A stretch of DNA of 64,000 nucleotides from Aspidapion aeneum (lineage: Eukaryota; Arthropoda; Insecta; Coleoptera; Brentidae), in contig OY755048.1 of assembly GCA_963576565.1 (NCBI GenBank), positions 3,354,501 through 3,418,500 of the forward strand, in the 5' to 3' direction. This document shows, piece by piece, positions 29,146-42,179 of this stretch. The first letter of the stretch is position 1. Every line of letters starts with the position of its first letter. The notes under the pieces were generated by a model. The model was not told where the DNA came from and did no database searches. It saw only the letters and a list, made by a program, of their open reading frames with translations. The translations under genes were made by a program, and so were the position numbers.

Positions 29146-32100
29146 CACAGTGGCCAATTTTGGAAATCATGTACGTGTACCGTTTAGATTATTCAACAAA
29201 TACAGTAATTAGCTATGCAGTCGTCCTAAAAAAGGTCTTGTCTAAACGCAACACAAATAATGAAATGAACCATCTTAGCACGACAGTATAGTAAGCTGTT
29301 TTTAAAACCTATATCGAAAAATTGGTATTTATGCATTTGTTTTATAATAAATTATTAATAATTAAATGTAATATTATTTTCAATATACAATATAGGTACT
29401 ATGTTTAAAGAATTTGAAGTATATATTTATGTATACTATAATAATAACTACAGAACTACAATATTAAGCTAAGCAAATTTTGCAGAAATTTTTTGGGATA
29501 GATAAAAGTACATAGAGGCTAGGTCGATAAATAAAATTCAATGTCATAATTTATAATATGCGTGATTATATTTTAATAATTAAAAGTTAACGTTTATTAT
29601 GAAAATATTTATAGCATTTTGTAATCTTTCTTAAATTATATTACAATTATTAATTGTGGAACTAACTTTACTTACAATTTTCAGAGCAAAATTTGACAAA
29701 CATAACAAGGAATAAAAAAGCTTTTTTTCACAAAAATATTATATTATTTGATCCTCAAATGGAACATTAAACACCTTAATATTAGGTTCTTACTATTATT
29801 CACCTCTCTTTAATTTAAAGCTCAAAGACCTTTTATTTTATAAATAAAAGCACATATTTTTAAGACAGACAATAAAAGTTATTTATTTATATTAGGTATG
29901 CAATTAGGTAGACGAGTAATCAAACTCACGATTATTATATTACGGAACATGTCCCTCATTTTTTTTTATTTTAAAACTATTTCACCTCAAGATTTGTTCG
30001 GTGAATATGGTCTCTGAACACGGCCAAAAGATCGGAAATCGGCTGTATTTTTTTTCTGAATTTTTACATCACTTTATATTATAAAATAACAATTATAACA
30101 AATTAACGAGTCAATATTTTACCATTAAAAATTACAAATAACAACATTCAACTGAAATGCCACGTCACAAATATTTGGCATTTTATTCTTTTTTAGGAGA
30201 GTTTTAAGTTTTTGCATTTTATGTTTAACCAGTGCCAACGGAAACCGAGCCAAAAAAATTACCTCTGCTGTTGTTATTAACAAAGATTAACCCCCATTTT
30301 TTTAAACAATGCCAAATATAACAGTTCAAACATCAGTTTGCTACCTTTACGAATTCATGTTGTTAAAGAGCTTAGTTTTAAAACAATTGTCTCAAGAAAT
30401 CAAATAAACTAGTCAATAAAAAACGAGATTTTTCTTTTGTAATTGCGTCTTGTCTACTTGTCCTTTGAATATTTTCTATCTTTTTAAAAATTTTGTTGTT
30501 CTTTATTTTGAATTCCAACCTAAACCAAAAATGCAAACTGTATTTTAGCTACCATCCTCTCAGTATGTACTAGTAAGAGTTTTTGGCAACCAGGGGGATA
30601 TCTTCAGCACTTAAGTTGGATTGTACAATATGCCACTATTCCGTCAGTTTACATTACTTTTTAATAACACCCCATCAACTAAACCATAAGTTCCTAGTAA
30701 AATGTGAGGTCAGGAAAAAGTCAACTGGAATCACTATTTTGTAAACTACTTTTTTTTGTCAGTCGATGGTTTGTTAAACTGTTTCTTCTCTTCCTTGCGA
30801 AGCAGTTTTTTAACCCTGTCAATATGTTAAAACGCATATAATCATTCACAACTTTTGAAACAAACCATTAACTAAGGCAAATTTACAGAGACTAATTTTT
30901 AGTCAAAATACGGCTGTTGCATAGAAAATGACAAACCCACGTAAAGGGTGAGATAATGGGAATGTCATTTTGAAATGTCTTATATATTACTGTATTATGA
31001 CTATGCCGGTTTCAACAAGAAAAACTGTGCCCTTAGTAGGCCGATTAAAAAAAAAACGAAGAAAATCAAGTAAAGTTTCTCCTGTGGAAACAATTTTGTT
31101 TATTTTATATTTAGACTCTGATTTAAGAAGCTATTTTATTCCGATACGGAGTGTATGTGTAAATGTACTTATTATGTGCGTGTGACAAGCCTGTGGTGGT
31201 CAGGCTGCTCCGTCAACACAATTTTTTTTAATATAAAATCGCAGGTATCACTCTATTCTATCACATAATATCTACTTCGAAAATTTGCGACGAAACTCTT
31301 AATTTTAGTATATGAAAGGCCCGGTTTATCAGTGGAATGTCAACAAAATAACACTATTCCAAAAAAAATGTTTGCTTTGCTAACATCTATGCGACATCGC
31401 TGGTAAGTCACAGTGTTATGTTTTGATTCAGTAACTTGTAATATTTGTGGAGTGGATCAAAGTAAACTCATTATTGGGGTCAACTTTGATCTAGGGTTAC
31501 TTCGTTAGTTCTTCGTGGATAGACCGGGTCAAAATCAGTAATAAATGGGTTATCTTTGACAGAATGTTTGTATCAACAAGGCAAGGATATAGTGTGAGCC
31601 CCGACTAAATACTTTGAGTTCAATAGAAACATTCTGTACTGATTGATGAGGTTGCTACCACCTGGTCGCATTGGCTTGCCAGTAGACACAGCTTTAATTT
31701 ATAGTAATTTCTATTTTTATTTAGTTTATTTATAATACATTAACGGAATTTTTCAAACAAATTAGAGTTAGTACAAGATACAAAACCATTAAGTTTAAGC
31801 AACAACAGCGTCTAAAGCACGTAGAGTCTTGCGCAAAAACAAAAGTCAAGGGTCTACGTGCTACACGAAAATTTCAAAAATTTTTAATTATCCTACTATT
31901 CTATCTACATAACCTCATAATAATTTAGACCTAGCTTTAATAAAAACATCCTGGGGAGAGACCATAACACGATGCTTAACAAATATTAACACTAATACTT
32001 TAAATTTACAATATGGTACAGACTTTCAGTCAAGCTCACCCTTCTATCAAAATCACATGATTCTAAAAAAAATTGCAACTTTAATTTGCAAAACGAGACA

Positions 32101-33178
32101 GTTCCTTTAAATTTGCCTGTGGTCCGCAATAGTCTTTCTGAGGAATCGATGTGGTTTAAAGAACTTGCGAGGATAAAATTCAGATCATATACGGTAGAAA
32201 GTGTCCCATTTTTCTTGAAAAATCTAAATAACTTAACAAGATCTCATTTTTCAAAAAAGTTTAGTTTCTTGACTTTGCCCTTGAAGGTCAAGTTGTTTAT
32301 TAATAGGTGCGCATACTTTTGAGCACAGAAATGGAAAGAGCGGAACATTTTAAGTTCTAAACGCCCTTGACAATTAAAGCTCACTTTGTTTATTATTGTT
32401 TAAAGTAAAAATATTAATTTCCGGAATAAAAAATATGGGCTTCCAATTGAAAAAACTGACTTGACCTCCAAATGACTTTCAAGAACAAGGTAAAGGTTAA
32501 ATTCAAGGTCACCAAAAAGTAAGTGTATTGTTTGATGCCCCCTAACAGTATGTAAACTTTTTAAGACAAAATGAGATGTTTTAAAATAAATGGGACACTT
32601 TTTATTCTGTTGAAGTCAAATTTATTCCGACTTAGTCCCTCAAATTTATTGAAACCTCGGAGAGGCATTAGTCCACCATTTGGTGGCAAAAATAAAGGAG
32701 GTAATTGATTGTTGTCTCCTCTGGGTGAGGTGAGAATGTATTGTATTATTGAAGAGTGTGGGTGACCACTCGTTCAATAATGAAGATTCGAGAGAAGAGT
32801 GAGTTCAAGGAAACGTCGAAGACATCTTAATAAGGGCGTAATTACTGCCTCTCTCCAATCGTTTGGCAGATTTACTAAAATTTGGCGATTGTTATGTAAC
32901 TGCCCCGATGGATGTGGGTAGGTACATGACAATTGCTCCGGATCAGACGAGGACGACCAAAATGCTTCGGTTCAGTAGTCAGTAATGATTAATAAAAATG
33001 AGTCCCCGCGAAGAAGCGAGGTAGCGGAGCTCAGTGGTACACTAACTGGTAGGGAACGCGATCGAGTTGGTACCGGCACCGGCACATCCCCGTCTCGCAT
33101 AGGCACCTAATGCTATGAGTGATCCACAAAGGCCACTCATTTATTGCTAATCTTGTCCTTTTCTTATTTTGTTTTGGG
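29146..33178. other. No gene seen
   Basis: AT-rich intergenic or intronic sequence. Short frames at 30970 and 32086 have no recognisable homology or splice context. A local inverted phrase (AGCACGTAGA...TCTACGTGCT) lies at 31818-31864. 33010-33070 vaguely resembles a tRNA-derived A box but lacks a B box in place. Confidence 0.5.
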
Positions 33179-33815
33179 TCCCTACAGTTTATCATAAAGG
33201 ACAAAAGATAAATCGTAGAAAGATCACAAAGAAAAATGGTATAACAGTGCAATGTCAAAAACGGAATTATTAATAACCGGACTTTACCAAAAACGTCATT
33301 CATCCAAACAAGAAATAGGCAAAACCGTCCACGGTAAAAAAAGAATTGGTAATAATCGGACAAAAACAGAATCGAAGTTTTGTACGACGTCTTTTTTCAA
33401 AACCGGAGAAAATCATTGGACAAAATCAAAAAAGGGGCGGGCTTGTATGTTGTTCACCTAAAGAAAAGAGGGAACTTGCCGAAAAAATCGAATCCTTTAA
33501 AAACAATTAAAATCGTAAGGTATTATCTTAAGAAACTTCCTAGAAAAAGAAAAATTCCAATAACAATTAAATTACCTGTGAAATAAAGGTTTGAAATTTG
33601 AATAACTTGACCTGTTCTTAAAACGCGCTGCCATTGGTTGTGACATCACGCCTTTGGATCTCGATCCATGCGACCGTTAACCGACATTGAAACAACACGT
33701 AAATAATTGATATTGTACTTATTGGAGCTTTGAACGTGGTGTTCAGTTATTTCCGGACGTAGTTTTGTCTAAATTTTCTTAATTTAGTGTTTTGTGATTC
33801 TGTTAAAGACTGAAA

Positions 33816-33946
33816 ATGGTTGATGCGGGGTTTATAAAAGGACAATCAGACAATTTACCTAGAGTTCATATGTTTATGACTGCATTATACATTAAAAATT
33901 CGGAGGATTTTTCTCAAGCTGAAGTTCGTGGTGTAAAAGCTCGCAA
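33816..33946 (+). CDS. Candidate first coding exon of a multicopy insect gene family
   Basis: The ATG in context GAAAATGG opens MVDAGFIKGQSDNLPRVHMF, continues to SQAEVRGVKAR and ends at a strong donor GTAAGT (33947). A TCAGTT initiator-like motif lies about 70 bp upstream (33747). The segment resembles the N-terminus of a widespread insect family of uncharacterised proteins with a YqaJ-like exonuclease domain (x-F-SAE-x-RGVKA); this resemblance is from memory. No following exon is visible before 36 kb, and the exon lies between the inverted arms of a mobile element, so it may be an orphan or captured exon. Confidence 0.4.
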
Positions 33947-33987
33947 GTAAGTATAAATACCTAAGTACTGTAAGTACTATAATATAA

Positions 33988-33991
<4 letters not shown>

Positions 33992-34067
<76 letters not shown>

Positions 34068-34068
34068 A
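33992..34068. repeat. (AT)n microsatellite
   Basis: About 75 bases of near-perfect TA/AT repeat with one interruption (TTTATAT) near the right end. Confidence 0.97.
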
Positions 34069-35855
34069 CCATACTAATAAGTCTTATTAAAAATAAGTAT
34101 ATTAATTAAGTGAACCTCTTTAAAACACTGTTTAGAATGAGCTCTATAAACACTAGTGCTGATTTATTTTCATTTCATTCATTTATACCTAGGTACAGAG
34201 TGGTCCAAATTGGACACTTTTGATAGGAAACGCCCATTTCTAGAGGAGATAGAAAAAAACTAACCTACATGTTACGAGCTCGATTTTTGTTAAAACATTA
34301 ATGCCGAAAACCGCACATCGATATCTTAAACTACTTTCAAAACACCCCCGTAACTTTTTTATTAATGAATATTTTTTTACTGTAAAAAGATTCCTGAGGC
34401 ACTTTTTTAAGGGCAATTCAACTGTCAACTTAAATTTTATCTGTCTCTTTTAGTTTTTGAGATATTACATAAGGTGTGTATTTTTCTTATGGAATGACCT
34501 TTTTTTTATTCGATTTTTGAAAGCAGCGTATTTTTTTTTAAATGACATGTCACACTTAATATTTTATTTTTTAATTGTTTTTTATATTTTTAGTTTTTAG
34601 TTACCTCTTAACTTTTTTTTTTAGTTTGCTGAATAAGAATTGGTTATTTATTTTTAAATTATTTTAAAAAAATAAGAAGTAATAAAAAAATAAAAATATA
34701 AAAAAATATAAAAAAATAAAAAAATTAATTATTAAGTGTGAAACATCATTTTAAAGGAAATTTTACGCTAATTTTAAAAATCGAATAAAATAAGGATCAA
34801 TCGATAAGTAAAATATAAACTTTATGTAATATCTCAAAAACTAAAAGTGACAAATAAACTTTAATTTGACAGTTGAATTGCTCTTAAAAAAGTGCCCAAA
34901 GACTGTTTTTACAGAAAATAAAAAATATTCATAAATAAAAAAGTTATGAACCGAATGGCCGTTATACTCATAAGGGGGCCGGGATTTTTCTAAGGAGTGA
35001 CGTCACAGCGGCTGCCGCGCATTTTGCTGTGTTTGAATATACCAGTCAGCGATTCCAACTTTAATTATTTATTGTAAAATAAGTATTGCGCTTTAAGGGC
35101 TGATATTTGGTATAATGCGTTTTCATACAGAAACACACATTTTAGTAAAATAAAAAAAAATGGGCAAGGACGTAAGGTTAAACATGATTTCGATCCATAC
35201 CCATGCAAAGGAAGGACATGGCAGCTAAGTTAAAAAAAAATAGACATATTTATATTTTTATTAATTTTTGGTTTCAAAAACTACTATTTTTTCCTGCAAT
35301 TGAACAAATGGGAAAATTTCTGCATAGCAATATAAAATTCGCTCTTCTTAGGTTGCTTAACATGGGCTACAGAGATTACAGTGAAGGACACCTCAATGCC
35401 TAGCAGTATCAGAACTGTTTTTCTTTAGATAACCCCGTTAGATGATTTTGTTCTTTAAGATTTTGTCCGGTTTTGAGAAAAGACGTTATACAAAACTTTA
35501 ATTCTGTTTTTGTCCAATTATTACGAATTCTTTTTTGAACTTGGACGATTTGGTCATGTCTTGTTATGACGAATGACGTTTTTGATAATGTCCGGTTATT
35601 AATAATTCCGTTTTTGAAATTGGACTGTTATATCACTTACGTTTAAGATCTTGGACGATTTCTTTTTTGTCCTTTATGACGATAAATAGGGATTATTTTG
35701 TTTTGAATGTTCAGTAAACACACACGGGATGCGTAATTCCCGACGTCGCGAACTGAACTCCTCGCATGACGACCCGTGCTCCGTTTGCATAGCCGCGTCC
35801 TGGAACAGATCTAACCTAAACGTAAACGTATCCGTGCTCAATAAGGAACAACAGG

Positions 35856-35861
35856 TTTATT
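35856..35861 (-). promoter_or_regulatory. Polyadenylation signal for the 36.0-kb terminal exon
   Basis: AATAAA on the minus strand about 135 bases after the TAG at 35997, followed by TGTTGTTCCTT. The plus-strand frame 35729-35977 overlaps this 3' UTR and is not supported. Confidence 0.5.
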
Positions 35862-35996
35862 GGTCAGACTCGAGATGCGGCAAACCGGCATGCACAGGCC
35901 CGTTTTTGAACGCTCTGCTTGGACTATACGTTAATATGAATAATGTTAGGTACGTGTGGAGCTACGTAAGGAATTAAACATAACGGCCGCTTGTGG

Positions 35997-36215
35997 CTAG
36001 ACTGCCGTTTCTGTGTGGCTATGCGAAGACAATCGTTCCACATCGATCTCTGGGGGAGCTAGTTCATCAGGGATGTTGTCCGCATACTCTATGGAAGAAG
36101 TTTGCGACAGCCTCTTAGAGAGGTTTTTGTTTCGAAGCACCTGGGCTAGGGAAGCATTGCTGTGCTCGCCATACCGAGAATCTAGGCCCTGTCGGAAAGC
36201 ATTAACTACTCGGAT
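35997..36215 (-). CDS. Terminal coding exon A of an unrecognised gene; C-terminus ETAV
   Basis: Minus strand. The acceptor GTTTTTTGTTACTTTCAG leads into IRVVNAFRQGLDSRYGEHSN and on through QTSSIEYADNIPDELAPPEI to SHSHTETAV, then TAG: 72 residues in phase 0. It is hydrophilic, like a cytoplasmic tail. The last residues T-A-V fit a class I PDZ ligand. The region is more GC-rich than its surroundings, as expected for an exon. The opening is similar to that of the exon at 56144-56488, so the two are probably alternative last exons of one gene whose upstream exons lie right of the window. Function unknown. Confidence 0.7.
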   Translation of the reverse strand: MRVVNAFRQGLDSRYGEHSNASLAQVLRNKNLSKRLSQTSSIEYADNIPDELAPPEIDVERLSSHSHTETAV

Positions 36216-38020
36216 CTGAAAGTAACAAAAAACACCAAAACAAACTGGATTAAAAAGAGAACATTTCATAAAAAAACGTGGTGCTGATAATTGCGAGCTG
36301 TTAGCACATTCGGAAATATATTTCGTGCAACTATGTTTTGTTAGAAAATATTAAACAAGTCAAAGGATATCAGAAAGTCTGTGAAACCTACTCGAATTTG
36401 TACATTTTTATGGCTCTCTAGAATCTAATAACGTCTATTCTTTAAATACATACGCACAATTTTTGAATATCACGCCAGTCAATATCGACAAAAAAGCAAA
36501 CATTTACGTTTTTTTATATGTTGTTTGGATTTCTGAGACAATTCTAAAACCGTCTGGTCAAAGATGGGCAGTTTACCCCAAACAGTTTAATTTTACCGGT
36601 AATATGATATTCCAAGTCATTTACCGGCTAAACTAATAGTCCTAGAAAAAAGTGGTGAAAATGAGTTAATAGAGGATTGAATTGAATTCAATCCAGTACT
36701 AAAATGACGTCTCTAAGTGTTATAGTTTCTGTAAAAACAAAATATTAAAACATCGAGCAAACCTGTTATTATCAATAAATAATAATGATAATATAATGAT
36801 CCCACCAACAATGCCTGCTAACAGACTCAAAAATGCGTCAATCAAAAAGTAAGGTTGGATGTCAAAATATTTTTTTCATTCTAAACTGTTTAAGTTAAAG
36901 TAATGAAACTTGGCACGCATATTGGCCTTCAAGTACTGGTTCTTCACCTGCCAAAAAATGTTAAACCAAGGGAGCTTGCCCTTGCATATTTATGTACGTC
37001 TGTTTAATTACCTACAGGTCTACTTATTTATAAGAAATGATCGAGGCTATAAATAAGGTCCCCCTAGTTAGGGGAAAATAAGTAATTTCTGTAGCAGGGT
37101 ATAAAAAATGCTATTTTTTTACAGTCTCCAGATCTCGTGTCTATTATAAAAAGTAAAAAATTGCCACCACCACATTTATTGTGACACAATTATACAAAAA
37201 CAAACAACAAACACGACCATAACCTCCCGCTCATGCGTTTGGCGTCTTCTAAATAAATAAATGCGCCTGCAAACACGCAACGCTTAGCCCGCCCGCCCGG
37301 AATTGTACTGGAACTGCAAGTTTTGCAGCTCTATTTTTGCCTAGATTTCGCTATCTAAACCTATGAGCAAGTGCGGTGCGGGGCGAAGGAAGGGATTCCT
37401 AGCCGAGCATAGATTTCGTTAGCCGCCCAGCTACGTTGTGTTGCAATTTAGCAGCGCAACAATACCAATAACTTCATTTGATCGACTGTGAATTGCGGCC
37501 TTCGGCGACGGCGTCATACTCAACACACGTACGCGATTTAAAGGCCTACTATACCAACACCGGACCGAAAATATACTGCTATTCCAATAATTTTAGAAAT
37601 AAAATAATTGTATATTAGAAAAATAGCAGCGTCTGAAAAATAGTCAAATAATGTGAAAATTTTGGGGGTTCTGCAGCTCTGCAGCCCTTATGCACTAGCC
37701 GCCCCTGTTCTGTAGTGGTGTCAAAATAAGATTTTGACCCCTTAAGGCCTAAGGACCTGGGTAAATTATTAAGTTAAGTATTTCTAATTAAAAAGTAATC
37801 AATTGCGCTCTTTTGGTGCAATTTTCGGGCAGAGTAGATGACATTAATTTATTTGAATGGTAAATTACAAAAAAAAATGTCTTAACTAGGGCCCTTAGTA
37901 ACAGCTTGAGTTTTTTTACATAGCGGACCTGTTAGTAATTGTCTAAACTACCATTTTAGTGAGACCTACATTGATGTAAATCAAAAAGTATGAAAAAATA
38001 GGTGAAACCTATTTTTCATT
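36216..38020. other. Putative intron; no other gene seen
   Basis: AT-rich sequence with a GC-richer patch at 37230-37530 without a convincing frame. Confidence 0.4.
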
Positions 38021-38026
38021 CTACGA

Positions 38027-38281
38027 GTGAACGACAGCGAACCAAGGAAACTTAGTCCATGGTGGGACGAAAACGTCCACCGGTCTATAAGGAAGAAAGA
38101 CTTTTCGTCACAGTTCAACCAGACCATGCGGTCACCGTCTCCACGGTATCGGTTTGGAACCGAAAACAATGAGTTAATCAAGTATAAAAGGCAACTTCAT
38201 AGGGGTATAGTCAACCACGGACGCCGGTGTTTCGGAAAAAGGCATTTCCATCCTCAGCGTGGCTTGCCCGACACAAAGTAG
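38027..38281 (+). pseudogene. LINE ORF2 fragment (endonuclease-RT linker)
   Basis: An open frame containing LSPWWDENVHRSIRKKDFSS and ELIKYKRQLHRGIVNHGRRC. The PWW-(D/N)-E ... I-R-K-K-D-F ... Y-K-x-x-R pattern is typical of the segment between endonuclease and reverse transcriptase in jockey/R1/CR1-type LINEs. No RT motif follows, so it is a short relic. Confidence 0.45.
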
Positions 38282-38289
38282 AACAAACT

Positions 38290-40585
38290 GACTACAAGAT
38301 GTGTTGGTGTAGTAGTCTAGAAGATTTTTGACAGCTAGATATTCAGTACCTGACGTGAATACGTGTTTCACTTCTCTAGCTTAAAAATATTTTTATTTAT
38401 CCTACCTTATTTCTTGACTGGCATTTCTGGGTCTGTTAACAGGTCAGCCATTAATTAGTGATAGATTAAAACGTATTATAAACTCTTTATCAAAAAGCCC
38501 TCGAAGAACTACTATACATACCATAATTATTTAGTACAATGCTTGTTCGTTTTCTGTGTGTGCTTACTATTTTTTTTTCGTTTTTGCCCAAATTGTAACA
38601 CCTCAAGGCACAATTTTAGTAACGGAATCAATCCAATATAATTCTTTATAAATTCCTGTTTTATCTTTTTTCTCTTTGATAATTAGATTAGCCATTAGGT
38701 GGCTTGGAAAATGACATTAACAGTAAAATTTCACATTTTTGACCAGACGTATTTACGCAACTAATAAACCTAGGGAGCTCAGGATTCACTCAAATTGTAG
38801 CAAATTTGATTGGCTTTACAAAAGTACAAATACCCAAAAAATGCTTCCTTCCTTTTTAAAAAAACTAAAGAAATTTCGTATTTCAGTATTTCGAAGATTT
38901 TCGAGTACCACACGAGCAACATATATATAAAAAATTAATGCTTCTATTGAAACTAGTCTATAGCAGCGGTATTTACTAAGATGGTTTAAGGTTTAAGTTT
39001 AACTTTTAGTTTATCTTTTGTGAAACGTTTTAACTGAATTTCTTTTAATCTTAATAAAAGTTAATGGAATTTTGGACTAATTATAACTACATAGGTTATA
39101 TCACAATGGCAAAAAACCGGTTTAAATAAGAATCTGCAAGGATTTCGTAAAAGAAATGGAAAAAACGGAAAAGAAATGGTTTAAACTATAGGTTTAAGTT
39201 TGTAGGGAACGAGGTTTAAGTGAAAATGCAGCGATATTTAAGTAAATTACTTACTTAATTATGTTTCAATTTACACTTACTTCCTAAACTTGACATTGTC
39301 GGAAAATGTATTCTAATTTCGTAATTTTTATTATATAACTTGTACAAACAAAGCGAAACTGAAAAATAAATTTTTAAATTTATTAAAATGACGTAAAAGT
39401 GACTTGACTGACACTTGCTGGTCTAAGTACTGGGATTGTCATCTGCTGTCATCTCGGTGCACGTACATCTTAAATATATCTGTATGGCTAGAGCGTATTA
39501 AAACCATTAATGGAAAATGACTGCTACAATAAATAAATAAAAACATTTTTTATTATATTAATTTAAAGATTATTTGCAAATAAACAAATCGCGTGTGAGT
39601 TTATTTGGATTTTAATCTGAAGATCGCTATTACTTTCCTCGTCAAGGCAAATATCGTTTAAAAGCTACATGCTAAAATATAAAAGAGATATGAGAATTTA
39701 GTACTAAATGGTTTATCCAGCCTTGTGTACATTGCCCTAAAAAACTCGCTCTAATATTTAATTGAAGCTAAAAATCGTATAAAATTTTGTCATATCGTTT
39801 CTAAATATGATCAAATTTTACATTTTTAACAAATAAATTAACAAAAACGTGATTATTTTCAAGTTACAATGAGATAAACCACCCCCCGTAGGTAGTTTAA
39901 AATTTAGGACGATTTTTAGTCGGAATCCCATGACCTAGGGGTTTAAAGTGACGTAGAAGTCTAAATTAGACAGTTGTAGAAAAATCAGTTTTCCATGTTT
40001 TCTTCTTTTTTCTGGTTTATATGGTCCATTTCAAGAACAAATCGTCTTAGATTTCAATTTTTAGGACATTTTATCGTCCGTACAGGTAAAAATACCAAAT
40101 CAATTGCAGCCTGTTTCGGCAAAAAATCAATTTTTCCAAACCAATGCACATTTAAATTTTAAACCTAAACCTTAAACCAAAACCTAGACTAAAACTTACG
40201 CCTTAGTAAATACTAGTGTAGATGTTTCGAAAATTTAGTACCTTATTAATGGAGAGCTAAATAAAATATTTTCTATCCCAAATTTAAGTAATCTTTGGGT
40301 GTGTATTTAAGTACAGCACACGAAATAGCGTTCTGAAATCCTTTATACTTTTTATGAATATTTAAGCCCCATGATTCGATTCTCCTAAAAGCTGAGACGT
40401 GTAGCTCTTTTCGAAGAGCACCGTCTATGCTTAAAATTCTTAAGTACGTATTTAGGGAAAACTGCATTAAGCTTAAGGAAGCCGTCGCGCGTGCATAAGC
40501 CAAACCTCAGCGCCTAACAAAATAAAACTACACTGTCTGTCTCTACGATGAGTGCAAAAACATGAAAAAAAATGTGAAAGAAGCT
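38290..40585. other. No gene seen
   Basis: AT-rich. Phrases such as GGTTTAAGTTTAA recur at 38980-39230 and in complement near 40160-40200, hinting at an old inverted repeat. No supported frame. Confidence 0.4.
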
Positions 40586-40588
40586 GTA

Positions 40589-42175
40589 CAGGGTGGGGCA
40601 TTTTCGTTGGTTTTATAGGGTACAGGCTAAACGGTAAGAGATACAAAAAACTGACATACGTGTCCCGTCCTCTTTTTTAGTGTCTTTTTTAATGGTGCAA
40701 TCAAATCTACGCTAACTATATTGGTTTAGCAGATATAGGGTGATTCTCAAAAATTGGGGATTTTTATTATCTCTTATTACTCGGTTATGTATGGAGATAG
40801 AAAAAAACTTCAAATACAAAAGTTTTATGATTTTCTACATAGCATCCAGTGGCGTAACCAGAAAAATTAAAAATGTTTTAGTTTTCAAGATATTATCAAA
40901 AGTAACATTTTGTTAAATGGATCACCCAGGATGTAAGTATCTCAGATAATTGCATTTTTTCTTGTGATTACAATGATATATAACACTTAATACTTTTCTT
41001 TGTCCTAAGTAGGTAAAATACGGAAAAATATTTTTTTTTGTAGTTGGCTATGAATTGATTTAATATTTTTTTATTTTATAATAGGTATATTCAGAACCTA
41101 CTTAACGAGAATATTAAGATATTACTAAACTATAACAACAATTATTTCTTGAATTCGAAGGAGAAGTTCATGAGGTAAAAAGTTTTAACAAAAAAGTCCT
41201 CAGAGGTAAAGGTAGCTCGGGGACGCGTTTCGGCCTCAAAACCGAGGCAACCCTGACCGAAGCTGCAAATTGACAGTTGGTATCTCCTCAGTAAACACCA
41301 TATTTCATATTTCCATATTATGGTTATGCTCGGGCTGAATGAAGCCTAATGAGGCCGAAACGCGTCCCCAAGCTACCTTTACCTCTGAGGACTTGCCCGT
41401 GAAACTTTTTTGTTAATTATTTCTTGGTTTTCCAAATGACCCACACTCACTTAAATTGTGATACATTCTTTGAAACATCCTTTTGTCTGGCTGACGTCGT
41501 TCCGGATAACGGTCAAAATATAGTGTAAGTGCTGCATCTCATCTGCATTTTTATTAGATTCAATATAGCACTCAAACATCAACAACAACAACAACTCATA
41601 GTTTTGATAAAGATTCATCTTAGACAAAAGTAATAACAACAAAGCAAAAACAATAATTATTTAACGTTTGACTTTGTGACAAGTTAAAAAAGCAAACCAA
41701 AAGTTCATCCCATCACTAGCCAACTACAAAAAAATTTTTTTTGTATTTTACCTATTTAGGACAAAGAAAAGTATTAAGTTTTATATATCGCTGTAATCGC
41801 AAGAAAAAATTCACTTTTTTGAGGTATTTACATACAGGGTGTTCCGTTTAAAAAATGTTACTTTTGATAATATCTTGTAAAATAAAATATTTTTAATTTT
41901 TCTGGGTACGCCACTGAATTATACGTAGAAAATCATAAAACTTTTGTATTTGAAAAATTTTTCTATCCCCATAAATAAACGAGTAATAAAAGATAATAAA
42001 AATCGGCAATTTTTGAGAATCACCCTGTATCTGCTAAACCAATCTAGTTAGCCTAGATTTGATGACGCCATTAAAAAAGACACTAAAAAAGAGGACGAGA
42101 CACGTGTGTCAGTTTTTTTGTATCTCTTACCGTTTAGCCTGTACCCTATAAAACCAAGGAAAATGCCTCACCCTG
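40589..42175. mobile_element. Long-armed CAGGGTG element (1.59 kb, arms about 465 bp)
   Basis: CAGGGTGGGGCATTTTCGTT at the left and complement CAGGGTGAGGCATTTTCCTT at the right start inverted arms covering 40589-41063 and 41717-42175, with TA outside both. The ends are Tc1/mariner-like. The arms encode nothing visible. A second, shorter hairpin is nested in the loop (41196-41392). Confidence 0.85.
41196..41392. repeat. Near-perfect 43-bp inverted repeat in the loop
   Basis: 41196-41238 (GTCCTCAGAGGTAAAGGTAG onward) is the inverse of 41350-41392 with one mismatch. The arms are GC-rich (GGGGACGCGTTTCGGCCTCA) and unlike the surrounding AT-rich DNA. Probably a separate small foldback insertion. 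Confidence 0.85.
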
Positions 42176-42179
42176 TACA

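Larger units (their letters stand above)
33179..35692. mobile_element. Foldback family F element with long inverted ends (2.5 kb)
   Basis: The left arm about 33179-33470 is the inverse of the right arm about 35340-35692. The outer ends read TCCCTACAGTTTATCATAAA and (complement) TCCCTATTTATCGTCATAAA. The same arm sequence occurs at 13870-14105. It encloses a candidate first coding exon (33816) and an AT microsatellite. Confidence 0.55.

Noticed and set aside
33005..33100. tRNA-like or SINE head (AGCTCAGTGGT)
   Set aside because: Only an A-box-like phrase; no pairing stems and no B box at the right spacing.
35729..35977. 82-codon plus-strand frame in a GC-rich patch
   Set aside because: Better explained as the 3' UTR of the minus-strand exon A, which has a poly(A) signal here.
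40273..40503. 76-codon minus-strand frame
   Set aside because: Protein-like composition but no recognisable motif, exon borders or neighbours.
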